Shown here: positions 24,655 to 36,043 of the stretch, one piece after another
Numbering within the stretch: position 1 is the stretch's first letter
Layout of the letters: each line of letters opens with the position of its first letter
NCBI GenBank assembly: GCA_009192285.1
Contig: WBVU01000011.1
Coordinates: 1,546,668 to 1,610,667 of the forward strand
From: Morchella semilibera
Taxonomy: Eukaryota; Ascomycota; Pezizomycetes; Pezizales; Morchellaceae
Direction: 5' to 3'
Length of the DNA: 64,000 bases
Translations under genes and position numbers: made by a program
Notes under the pieces: model-generated
What the model saw: only the letters and a program-made list of their open reading frames with translations
What the model was told of the DNA's origin: nothing
Database searches by the model: none

Positions 24655-25416
24655 ATGGCCGATGTACGCAAACTCCTCCAGGCTGAGCGCAGGCTCCGAG
24701 AAACAGCCAAATCCAAGCCCGACCGGCCAGCACCGGGCAATTCCCGCGCCTCAGTGAAACGATCCCTTGCTGAGCTCGATGGAGCTGTAGGAGAAGCCAC
24801 AAAACGACCAAGAACCACAAAACCCACCAGCTCGGCTTTCTACGATGCAGATGATGCGGAGGCAGTCAACACAGCTAGGAATGACAACATATCCCCACAA
24901 AATCAAAGGAATACTGCAGAAACGGACGACGCATCTATGGCAGGAGCGCCGGACACTAACGCCAACTCGTCAACATTACCGTCCGACTTCTTTGGAGCAG
25001 GATCGGCGGTACCGAGTAATGCGCAGGTCGAGGTGGATGAGGATGAGTGGGCCGCCTTTCAAGCTGATGTAGTGGAACCTGCCGTGCCCGTAACATCTTC
25101 AGTGGTTATTGAGGCAGCGCCGACGACAAATAATCCCGCAGTAGCTACTCCCGATGAACAGGACGATGTGGATGACTATGCCAGGGGAGAGGAAGAGGAT
25201 GCAAAGCAGAAGCTTATAGATGAGTTTGAGGAGATGGAAGGGCTAGAGCAGCGAGTACTGCGCTTGAAGGAAAGGCGAGAAGCGCTGAAGAACAAAACCC
25301 CTGTAGGGATGGAGTTGGCGGTGGATCAGGACCACCAAGACGCCGAAGATGATGAAGATGAAGACGAAGATGAAGACGACGACGAAGACGATTTCTTCCG
25401 GGTTAGAGGGTCATAG
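24655..25416 (+). CDS. Coiled-coil protein of the ZNF830/CCDC16 type
   Basis: Single exon of 254 codons (253 aa). It opens MADVRKLLQAERRLRETA, the start typical of fungal ZNF830-like splicing proteins. A disordered Ser/Ala/Asn region follows, then LPSDFFGAG, DEDEWAAFQADV and an acidic helix LIDEFEEMEGLEQRVLRLKERREALKN (about residues 185-225) matching the conserved C-terminal coiled coil. An Asp/Glu run follows and the tail is DDFFRVRGS. In animals and plants the family acts in the nucleus with the spliceosome. The C2H2 zinc finger that normally follows the N-terminal motif is absent: no Cys pair occurs anywhere in the protein. I chose the ATG at 24655 because conserved text starts there, although the frame is open upstream to about 24526. 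The assignment is family-level only. Confidence 0.7.
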   Translation: MADVRKLLQAERRLRETAKSKPDRPAPGNSRASVKRSLAELDGAVGEATKRPRTTKPTSSAFYDADDAEAVNTARNDNISPQNQRNTAETDDASMAGAPDTNANSSTLPSDFFGAGSAVPSNAQVEVDEDEWAAFQADVVEPAVPVTSSVVIEAAPTTNNPAVATPDEQDDVDDYARGEEEDAKQKLIDEFEEMEGLEQRVLRLKERREALKNKTPVGMELAVDQDHQDAEDDEDEDEDEDDDEDDFFRVRGS

Positions 25417-28400
25417 GTTATATATGTAATCTGTGAAAAGCTTTCATTGTGGTCTTTTTTTTTACTTCTCTTTCTTTCCCCTAGGGTGGACAATGTGAAC
25501 GAATCCCCTCCCCGTTCCGTTGTATACAAAAGTTGTTCTTTGTTCCTGTAATAGTAACTTATTGTAAAGTATGGCAAGTCTTATTGGTCGGCGGGTATAT
25601 GCAATACCTAATATATTGTTGAAATATTTGGGCGGTATCGAGAAACTTACCTTGTATCAAACGTTTTAGGCATAAAATTTGGCGAATGCTAGAAGTTGCC
25701 AAGCAAATGATGAGACAAGACGCTGTCAAGAAATCGTGCAGATCATGTGGGCTGTCACCAATAACATTCATACATGTGCTGGACGGATAATACCGGACAA
25801 GATCGAGATGATTGGTTTTCATTTCCCTGTGCCGGGAAGATAAACATCTTGATGTAGGCACCGTCCCCAGCAGGTAGGTACATGTAGGTGGTCGCCTCGG
25901 CCACATTAAGATTCAGTTCAGACCTCTTTTGAAGTCTTATCTACACAGGATGCATCCCAATCCCACATAACTACATGTACTGTAGGTACATAGGCACCGG
26001 TAATAGGATAGAAGTATCTTGTAGATAAAGGCTTATCCAATGTTGACTAAACCCCCCAAACCGAACCCTCCTCCTAATTTACCATGGCTATGACACCCCG
26101 ATCAACTATATACAACCTCTTGAGCCCCCCGATTCCCAGGTTATCATAGCTGGTACTATTGCATACTTACTCCACAATATTGCCAGGACTTTCAGGTATG
26201 GTGCGCGCACCACCTTAGCCCAACCAAGCTTATGCTGGTCTGGTTGAAATGTCCCCCCGTCTGTCAGACCTCCCTGACTAGGCTAGTAGGGGTGGGGTTT
26301 TGAAGGCACTGAATACGGGGGGGGGGGGGCCGGAGTCCTTACTACGAGTCCTTTTACCGATCGCTGCAAGCGCTGCATGTGAAGCGAGTGATCGCCCATG
26401 ATCCTCGCGAAGCACGCCGGTCTTGGCGATCTCCCTAGAGTGAGAACTGCAGGAACCCTTACGCTTAACAACCCCATGGCGGATCAATAAACCTTGGCTC
26501 TCACAACCTGCAGCTCAACGGGTTTATATTACCCCCTCTTTTGGAGGCTTTCCTTACTCCCCTTGCTGACGACGACCTGTACTCAGCGATCTCCATACCT
26601 CACCTCACCATGTAACCTGCAGAAGATAAAAAAAAAACATATCGATTTCAACCTAGTGATTGCCATTTGTTTACCCCGCACGGGAACGTACACAGCTGTA
26701 GCTGCTTCAAGATGAGATAGATAGGAGATCTTTTAAACACTGGTACAGGCATAAAAGTTAATGGAGCTTGATAAGCAGCAGCAGCATTTACAAAACATAA
26801 ACTATGGGGGACTCACGGGGATTCCTAACCAGGTGAATGGTACACAACCTGGAGGTGGTATATTAATATATATATATTTTTTATACTCGGATAGCACAGC
26901 AATAGATATAACCGTGAGTGAATCAGGAAGGTCAAACAACCAAGAAACGGCTTCACTGTTTGGGCTAGAAAAACAAGGTATGTATAAACTGTGTTACTAT
27001 AACTGTAAAACTCTTTTTAACTTTCAGAACTCTCAAGTGATCCATTTCACGACTGATGAGAGCTGAAACGGGTGATCCTGCAGCTGCTATATCAGTCACT
27101 CGCGAGTATAAACTAACATACATGTAGTAAATTATTGAGCCTATCTTACAAAACCGTGATTGAGTGGCGTTTTGATATTGACTTAAGCCATGGCAATGGG
27201 AGATCCCAAGAGCACACAAGTACATATGCACCCGGTACACTTAAGCACCCCGAAGACTCAGGAGTTTACCGTGGTCCACGCTACTGTATGGGATCGATTC
27301 GGATAAACTTCTTACGCAGTGAGATCTAACAACAAAAACGGACTAATCTCTCTGTACTAATGTATTTTTTCCCTCCCCTCCCCGCCTCTCTCTTTCTTTT
27401 TGTTGTCACATATTAGGGGAAATCAGCTCCTGGGTTTAAGTGCTGGTGTTAGCTCTGAGGATTTGAACACGATTCACTGCCAGTCACATATAGATATCAA
27501 TATCAAACCGAGCATGTCTTGTGGTCCATTGTTTCAGAACATCAGGACCCCCTCTAATCGCCGTGGAACAAATAGAAAATAGACGCTGTGGACCGTTTGC
27601 TCCTAGCACAACGTATTTTATCCTCTTTAGCCATGGGTCTGCGGGTCTGTCTAGCTGTTTTTCAGAGTGGCACTGTACGTTATGTACGGGCTTCCCTCCC
27701 GGGATTAGTCGGAAAGACGCTTGATTGGGACTCAGGCGAGTGGGAACCGAAAAAGCGAAGCACAAGGAAACAAAACGATATGCGTGCTTGACGGTACGGG
27801 TACAGGGTGGAGATTTTAGTTACCCGTTGAAAGTGAGGAAACAAGCGAAATGGTTATGACCAGGGTCTACACTATCACCAGAGATCGTAGGGCAGAGAGA
27901 CACAGCCCCATTTGCTTCTAAGACCATGATACTTGGAGTCCTAAGTCTGTGTCCCCACATTGGCAATCACTCTTTAGGGCGGTTTGATATTTGACTTTGT
28001 CTTGTTCCTATTCGCTCTCTACTGGCTGGATTCCTGGCCCGGACAAGGCAACGACAACTGATTAGACTGCGTGACAGGCCACGAAAGAAATGGTGGAGAG
28101 ATAGTGAGAAAATCACACCCCGTACTCTATGTACCCACAATAATAAGAGTTTTCTACTCTACAGTCTTGCACGTGTATAACCCACTCCATCATCTAAGGG
28201 GGTTCAATCTCCAGACCACCCCCATAAAGCCCCCTCCTTTCTTTCTTCACGCCTCTTTCTCTTTCCATTTTAAATTTCAAACCCTGATTAGATCACCCTG
28301 AACTTATTTTCCGTGATTCTTACCGTCAGTGGTACCGGTGATTCTTCCAAATTCCCTGTATTCCTCTAAACCAATCAGAGATTAACCTCCCCAAAAAGGT

Positions 28401-28838
28401 CTCTGCCTTTCACCAATATAGCTACCCCGCTCCGAAAGGAAAAAAAAAAGGTAGAAAAAAATACAAACCCGAAAACCCAAACCACCTCTATAGTCTTTAA
28501 ATTTCCCCATGTAGAAGTCCTTGTAGGAAACATAACTACGGACATCGAAAAGAGAAAAAGAAAAGAGAAAAGAAAAGAAAAGAGAAAAAGAAAGCACCAT
28601 ATAGGCACAATAAATATTGAACCTGCCAGGTGGAGAAAAAAAGAAAAGAATATGTAAAATAAACAGAAAACCCCTTAAAAACAAGAATATTCGACAACTC
28701 AAAATGGTCAGCAAGACAAAATCCTCGCTCCTTTTACAAAATACCTCCCTCGTCCCGCCATCGAACAGTTAAACTTTATCGATAGCTCAATTCTTCTCCA
28801 TACATGTAAACGAAATAGATAAATAAAAAGAAAAATCA
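25417..28838. other. Gene-poor spacer (3.4 kb)
   Basis: No gene is recognised. It contains a poly-G run near 26319-26329, TACATGTA at 25879-25886 and again near 25973 and 27120, CT-rich tracts (27365-27400) and GA-rich tracts (28440-28460, 28548-28590) just beyond the copper-fist gene 3' end. All open frames are short and featureless. Confidence 0.5.
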
Positions 28839-30621
28839 TTAGCTAGTCCACGGTTGGTCAACCGGTGGGGGAGGTCCACTTTGTGCGTTGCCCGCCCACG
28901 GTGCCATCCATAGAAATTCACTGTCATCTATAGGAGCAATGCTCGGAAGAACATTAAGCTCCGCCGTCTTTGTAATCATGTCCTTCGAACTCAAAAAACC
29001 ATCGCTATAACCTGCATATAATCCCATGCTTTGCGCCTCAGGTTCCAGTACCCCATCGACGCTAGCTCCCAAACCCAATCCCGTGCTAAAAGAGTTTACT
29101 CGTGATGTCGGCCCAAGAGCCAACAGTTTCTCAACATTGAGATCGTCGAAGCTAGAGTTTGCGACCATTCCAACTTGCTGTAAACCGATGAACGACGAGG
29201 CCGCGCTTACACGATATCCGTCAGACTCGGCTTGATCTGAAGCGTCAGATGATGAAGATCGAGTGACAGTTCCATTCCCATTCAAGGGGCTCGGCCCACC
29301 CACCGGACCAATCAAGTCATCAATTTCATCTCCAGAAACAGACCCTGCCGCCAGCCCTGGCTGAAAGGGAAGAAACGATCCTAAATCCAATTGTGATGTG
29401 TCGTAAGATGCGCCTAAAGGATGTTCTTCAAATGCAGTATCGAATTGGCCATATGCTGGAGGCCACCCCGCCGACTGCGGAGGATATAAGCCAGCAGAAA
29501 ATTGATAGCTGTCGGATTCTGCTGCTGATGGGAGAAGCTCTTGACTTGGAAAATCTTGAAGAGTAAACGGTGGATGATTTGTATTTACGACGAGCCCTGG
29601 TGGAATGCGGGAAGAGGCAGGCTTCAATGCTTGCTGTGCCAGCTGAGGAGTCAGTTCCAATGGGGTGATGCTTGTGGTTGTCATTTGGAGAGCCGGGTAC
29701 GTCCGGAGGTCCGGCGATGATTGTTCGGATTTGATTCGCCGAGGTTTTTGTGATGCTACCGTTGAGGGCGCTGAAGCAGAAGCCGTTACTTTGGTACATC
29801 CGTTGACGTGTTCTCCAAAGGCATGCCCAGTGTGTCCCACGGGTGGGATCGTGTATGGCGATGATCCATGTATACTCCCATGGTGTTTGTGGGTTGGTCG
29901 GTGGTGTCCATTGGCGAAAGTGGTGAGTGAGCTTTCAGACTGGGTCATCTGTAGCCGGGGCTTTCGAACATCTGGTGGGGTGGTAGAAGTGCAGGATTCT
30001 GATGCAGAAAGCTCAGGGACTGGGTCCAAATGTGGCTCCTTCTTCAATGAACATGTACAGCGTCCTCCATGACAGCAGTTGCAAGACGCTCCATCTTATG
30101 AAAAAGGTTTAGTGACAACTTCACCGTAAACTACACATAGGCAGAGTGCTCACTTTTTGCATCCCCATCCTCACTGGAAACATGACATGCTCCGGCTGGT
30201 GGAATAGATTTCCCACTCTTGGCCTGTTCTTTAAGGAATGCCAGTCGTTCTCCACAGTCACACTTGACATGAGCGGAACGGGATTTTCGCATGTGACGAC
30301 AATGACTGCATTGAGATACCGGGCGTCCTTTTTTCGCAATAGGTAGGAGTTTACGATCTATCAAGTCCCGAAGATTAGTATTATCGTTCCAGGATGCAGC
30401 TTGGGTGTGGGTGGGGTGGGTGGGCTGGTGCGTGGATGGATGGATGTTGGTAGGCAAATATTGAGGATGACATCGTCAAAGCCATCGCCCCTCTAAATAG
30501 AATGGGTCGGAGGTGGAGGTGGAGGTGGGAGGATTGGGAACTGACCCGAATGATTGCACCCGCTTACTCTGTGGCCTCTAATGCAGGCCTCGCAGGCCAT
30601 TTTGACCCCATCTATAATCAT
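28839..30621 (-). CDS. Copper-fist transcription factor (Ace1/Mac1/Cuf1 type)
   Basis: Three exons (30621-30546, 30357-30154, 30094-28839) make 512 codons (511 aa). The N-terminal copper fist is complete only after splicing: C10, C13, RGHR at 15-18, C22 and H24, then across the intron DRKLLPIAKKGRPVSQC, C42, C45, and HVKCDCG. These are the zinc ligands, the DNA-contacting RGHR/GRP patches and the copper-binding cysteines of the family. Exon 3 begins with a second cysteine cluster, CNCCHGGRCTC (about residues 97-107), which in this family often acts as a Cu-sensing switch. The rest is Ser/Pro/Gly-rich with DDLNVEKLL and a C-terminal acidic/aromatic stretch. Likely a nuclear regulator of copper homeostasis or detoxification; which of the two cannot be decided from sequence. 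ATG 30621 was chosen over the internal one at 30600 because MIIDGVKMACE fits the family start. Confidence 0.92.
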
Positions 30622-32745
30622 CGTGAATGCAAATGGAAAGCCACTCGAGCGGGGTGGGATCGGATCTCAAAATGTGACGACGGATTTCTGATTCTCCAGA
30701 AGCGGCCACAGGAGGACCACTTTTCTGAATCTATCTCGCCGAGTCTAGTCAAGATAGGGAAAGACGGGGAGAGATATGATACGGTGTGGATTCTTTTTTA
30801 AACAAGGTAGAAAAGTATGTAGCCCGAAGAACAAAAAAACTTGGAAAGTGCTTTCGAGGATATCTTCGTCGCCGGAGAAGTATGGTTATAGCGACTGACT
30901 GACTGACTTTGACGCCCCGCTGAACAGTACTGAAAGCAAAACACCCAAAAACGCCGCCACACACAAAAAAAAAACCAATTCAGCTGCTCTGTAGGTTGAT
31001 GGCCCCTCGCCTTGCACGGGCCGTATTGGCGCCGGCTTCGAAAGCGTTCACGCGGACGTCCGAGTGGAACACCAAAATCCGTAGAGTTTCTCAGTATCCA
31101 AGGGGCGGAAAAGGTGTAGGAATGAGAAGAAGAAGAGGAAAAGAGAAAAGAAGAGGAGGCCGGGAGCAGGGAGAAACGGGAGCTTTAACGGGAATCGCAA
31201 AAGGTGAAAGAGCAAGGATCGGTGAAGGATGGTGGACTCAGATTGGCGGAGAGGCCGCGCTGGCAAGCCTTATGCTGACTGGACGGCGTGCAGAAAGAAG
31301 CAACCTGATCCAGAAGAAGGAAGGGTCTGAAGATGGCAAAAGAACAGAACAAGCAACCAGCGTGCAGTCTGTTCTACCTACGCCGTCTACTACCACCACT
31401 CACAACCACCACTATTACCATTCATTACCACCACTGCCATCATCTCCTCCACTCCTCCACTCTCCACTCCTCACTCCTCCACTCCTCCACCACCTCCAGT
31501 CCAGTTCTAACAGACAGATCTGAGCCAAGGCCGTCCATATGTCCCTATGGAGACCCCGGCAGGAAAAGCTGCGGCACGGCAGCACTACCTCCACTCCTGC
31601 TCCCACTACACTGTTACAGACGACCAGCTAGTTAGAGCAATGCAAAAAAACTGAAACGAAAGCAAAATGTTCCAAAAGTAGCAATATTAAGGATATTATG
31701 AAACCCAGAAACCTAGACAAGGTGATTCATTCCAGATAAGGCAGGAATCACAGACCCCAACCAAACGTGGGATGGTGTCAAGAAACACAGCCAACACGAC
31801 GCGTGGGGGATGGGTGGAAAAGAAAAGATGTCTGAAGGGTGAGAGACGGGCTATTATGGACACCTCTGGATCCACGTTGGCCAATCAATGAATGCAACCG
31901 CTGTTTTTTTTTTCCCGACCGCAAAAACGCACGTCTGAGAAACCAAAGGAGAAAAAAATAAAAATAAAAATAAAATAAAATCACACGCAGAGAGTTTTAT
32001 TCGATGTTTACGCGACTGGCGACGACGACGGCAACGACAACAGGCTTGCTTTGTTTTGATCTCCAGCAAATGGCGGGGCCATGCCAGGCGAAGACGGGCA
32101 TGCCATTGTAGTTATGGTTCCCTTAAGAACCTCTCCAATCTAACCCCAAAAAAGAACAAAACAACCATAATAGCAACCAGCGCCTGCTATTGGTGTCAGG
32201 ACTCAGGAACAAACACATCGACACTTCTGGTGATCATTGATGCACTATACCTGTCTTAATGGTCTCTCGTGTACCAATACTACGTGTATACGGCACAGTA
32301 CTGATGTCTAGCCCTATCTCTGAAAATTACAGTAGCACTGGTTCCTGCACCGGCATTCCCACTCTGGAGTGGGGTGACTTAGACTCTATTTTGCACAGAT
32401 ATGTGTGCGTACCTAGGTTAAGTTTATACCTAAAAGTATGCAGTAAGTACATCTTACCTCCAATACCTCTAAGGTAGAAGACAATGCTACTCTTTATCAC
32501 GGAACATATATGGGGCATGAGATATGTATCTGCTCTATCTTTATGCACAGTTGCACCAGTGTAATACTGGTTGTTGGTCCGAAGAGGGCATGACAGTCTG
32601 CCAGAGTTGATCCGAAAGACGAGCGTGATGATGCCCCTCATTTTTAACTTCCTCGATCGCTGGGGGCCTCCGGACCCGTCGCCGGCTCCTCCGGAATTGA
32701 TTATTCCGAGCTAGATATCCATCGGGTTAGGTCACAAAAAAAAAC

Positions 32746-32769
32746 CCTGAATGATTAACAACATTCAGG
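32746..32769. other. Small hairpin CCTGAATG-8 nt-CATTCAGG
   Basis: A perfect 8-bp inverted repeat with an 8-nt loop (ATTAACAA) directly after a run of A. It stands alone in non-coding DNA; no function can be assigned. Confidence 0.5.
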
Positions 32770-34842
32770 CTCTTCCTGGGTTGAAGTAAATAAATAAATT
32801 CCTACAGATGTCTATTCGTTCCTACAAAAGGAGAAAAACAGAAAGGGCGAGTTAGTAACAGCGGAATCTCAAGGCCAAATTTCCCCTCCCGGCTAAAATG
32901 CAAATCGATTTAGCAATTCTCTGTTCAGATGATCCGTTTCACTTGGAAACATGTGGGTGCTCTTCTAGGAACCCTCGTCGCCTCGAGTTGGCCATGGTCG
33001 GCCTCCAGCGGGGAAACGGCTTCTTAATGCTGACAGACCCCACTCTCTATGAAGGATCTGGGTGAAGCGGAAAATTCTTTTGCTGGAGCCTGGATCATGA
33101 GGATGGAAATTATTCGCGGGTGCAAGGAGCAAGGGTATGGAGACACGAGTGACCTGTCAGATATTCCCTATTTAGGATAATGCGTAGGTTTATAGCTGTA
33201 CTTTGAGACGGGAAATCCATCGGTTTTTGCCCTTCGTTAAAGAAGAAAATAGCTTAACCAAACAACAGGTGCTCCGGAATTTTCACTCAGGAGTAGCTAT
33301 ATGGAGTTTTCGTTCCCCTCACGGCCTGAAATCAATGCCGGAAGTCGGCAGTGGATTCATCCGGTTGACTGGCAGAAAATCCGGTAGGAAATACAACCTC
33401 CAATGATTCCTCCCTCCCCGGCTTGGCGGTTCGGCCCCAGCCGAAGTTATATAGGACACTGCAAAATTACACTTAACCAATACCTGCTCGCATGGAGGTT
33501 AGATCAGGTGGTTGCTTGGTACAGATCGTCATACATAGCGTGTGTCGGTGATTCTCTTTTTCCCCACTACATACATGCCGGAAGCTGCCCTTTTTTTTTT
33601 TTTTTTCCTTTCTCGAATTGAGCCTCCCCGGAAGAACTCTTCTCCCAACCGTCGGCCAGGATGCAGAAGCTAAGCGGACCACAGTAAGCGTGTTGAGTAA
33701 AGGATCGACACACTGTATCGCAAGCCAAGGCTTTCCAGCACTGAGGTTTGGCTGTTGATTTTTGATTCGTAGAAGCCCATCCTCTGTTGACCGTTTGGCC
33801 GCGAAAACAGATTTCGACTGACAGGAAACAAGAAGGGTACAGCCGATTTCCACCGAGGTTAATTCCCGTGTCTTGCACTACGAAAACCCATTCACTTTTA
33901 ACTTGTTTCCCTTCTCGTGTAACCCAAAACAACGAGGAGTGCATATGTATGCGGGCTGCATTTCACTTCCCCGTGAGGGGTGTTAAGCAGCATGCGAGTT
34001 ACCCCGGACTTCTGGGGCGGGAGGGGGACTCGATCCGCCTATTGCAGAACCCCCAATGTCATGGAAAGCAGGAGTAATTTTTGAAGAAGCAATTTCTGCG
34101 AGGGTACCTGCTGATGTTTGTTTATTGTCCTAGTGGTCAAGTATCTCGGCTAGCGATGGCTTTCTTCTGGCTTGATGTTTCGTTTTTTTCTTTTCTTTTC
34201 TTTTCTCCATTAAGCTGTGGCCATGCCCACTTGACTTCGGAGGGCAGAAAGAGGTCGTCAAAATAGTGGTACTGGGGAATACGGGGAAACCGGGGGAGAT
34301 GAATGACATGAGGTTCATAAGCTGTAGTACGGTTACCTTATTAAGTGTGGCTCCCTTAGCACCCTTTTCAAGGGTCGTGTCAACTGGGACCAACTCCAAC
34401 CTTTTCTCCACAACCGTAGTTCGAACCCCCGGATCCGAGAAAGTCCCTAGCCCCAACCCCACCTTCCCAGTGCTCCCACGCAACGACGTCCCAAGCCTTC
34501 GTCTAACTCGTCACCGTGCCCGCCATTTTCCTTTCAGCCTCCGCGTGTGTATGTACCGAGATTTCTCCATACCTCCTCACTTCTCCGTCCACATCCAACA
34601 TATTTCTCATCCGATTATCGGAAAGACTCCGGTCCTGTTTGAGACAACGTCACGGGCTGTGCAGCAGAAGCAACCAGTTCCTCTTCCTCCTACTGTTTCT
34701 GGTGGCGAGTATTTATGGAATAACTGGCTGGAAATCCCAAGAGAGAACCAGAGACAAAAGAGAGACAGAGAAACGGTGACCCAGAGAGGGAGGGAGTAGG
34801 TACAGGGAGGATGAATACCGGACGTTGGGAATCTTTCCTTGG

Positions 34843-34869
34843 TGCTGCTGCTGCTGCTGCTGCTGCTGC
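34843..34869. repeat. (CTG/TGC)9 microsatellite
   Basis: Nine uninterrupted TGC units in the upstream region of the Rgt1-like gene, outside any supported coding sequence. Confidence 0.95.
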
Positions 34870-36043
34870 CCATCATCATCTACACCTTTTATTCAGGGTC
34901 TCATAGTTGCTCCTGCATAAAACATCCTTTTTTTTTCTCCGGTGTCAATCAATCCAGTACCATTGTCTGTGCGCTAGTTGTTTGTTTGGGATTTTTCCCG
35001 TTTAATTCTCTATCCCTTTTCTCCCTTTCTCTCCTCCACAAGTAGGTATTGATTTTTCCAAAGAACCTGCGGCGGCTTCTCCCCCAGTATTCCCCAGAAA
35101 TTACCGTCCCCACACAATTCTCACACCCCTCCCCTTCCCAGTACTCGGTCCATTTGACACAAGCAATCATCGGCTCACGGGGTCACTTGGAACCTGCCCT
35201 CCTGCTTCTGGCTGCAGTAGTCTCTTCTCCCCATTCTCCCCATCGCAGACCCTGCGAGTTCTTCTGTGCTTGTTTTCGATTCGCGCCATTGGTACATGGC
35301 CACACTGTATACGTGCTTGGTACTATTAAACAAGTAAGTAAGGCACGCGCGCATAACGAGCAGCGCGCAAGAGAAAAACCCTGCGAGGATTCTGGGGTCC
35401 ATTCGCCCCGAAAAGACGTTTCCCCCCCCTCTTCCGGTCTCCCCATATTTTTTCCACGTTTTTCGCTTTCCCGAAACCCAAAAAAGCCCCCCCCGCACAT
35501 TCTTGCATATTTGGCTTGTCAGATCTGTTCCCCTTCCATCTCTCCTCTTCTCCTTCTTCCGCCTTCATCTCCGCATTCAACCTTCTCCTACTTTTCTCTC
35601 CCATACACATCTTACCTCTTACTACCCACTGCTGTCCTCCCACTCCATCCTCCCCCCTTTGAGAAGCCCGATCTGATACACCATACGCTATTCAGTACGC
35701 CTATCCTTCTCTATATTCTGACCATCTCATATAGCCATTCATATCTCCACGGGCAACCAAATATAAATCCACTATTCACCAAAATCCTATAATACCAAAA
35801 AAAAAAAAAAAACTAAGAGGAAAGAAAAAAGAAAAAGAAAAAAAAGAGGTCAAACAGTACATAAGGCAACACACACAGCGTACATACATACATACATACC
35901 CATTTCATTGCGTACAGTACATACAGACAGAGGCTTTTTATTGGGCTGTTTGGGGGTGAAGTAAGAAATAATATATATATATACACTTCGGCGAATTATG
36001 TTATTGCTCTGATCGAGTCCCGCATCTCTTTCACTGCTCTGTC

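Larger units (their letters stand above)
30622..36043. promoter_or_regulatory. Large upstream region (5.4 kb) between two transcription-factor genes
   Basis: The two flanking regulator genes point away from each other, so both promoters lie here. It is rich in strand-biased simple tracts: GA-rich (31113-31175), CCA/CTC-rich (31380-31500), T/C runs (33585-33608, 34175-34207), (CTG)9 at 34843-34869, long C/T-rich leader DNA (35180-35720), then A-rich and TA repeats up to 36000. Several open frames of 100-250 codons exist here but are low-complexity, mostly without an ATG start, and overlap antisense frames of similar length. Long pyrimidine-rich leaders like this are common upstream of fungal regulator genes. 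Confidence 0.5.

Noticed and set aside
30996-31523. A 175-codon + strand frame rich in Arg, Gly and Glu
   Set aside because: It arises from the GA-rich and CCA-rich tracts and has no conserved segment.
34420-34440. GTTCGAACCCCCGG as a possible tRNA B box
   Set aside because: No T-stem complement, no A box at the right distance and no acceptor stem.
34266-34799. A 177-codon + strand frame upstream of the Rgt1-like gene
   Set aside because: It starts with GTG, is low in complexity and overlaps similar antisense frames. It is probably leader or promoter DNA.
35049-35792. A 247-codon + strand frame rich in Ser, Pro and Leu
   Set aside because: It starts with TTG and follows a C/T-rich tract, which produces long stop-free frames by composition. 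It is more likely the 5' leader of the Rgt1-like gene.
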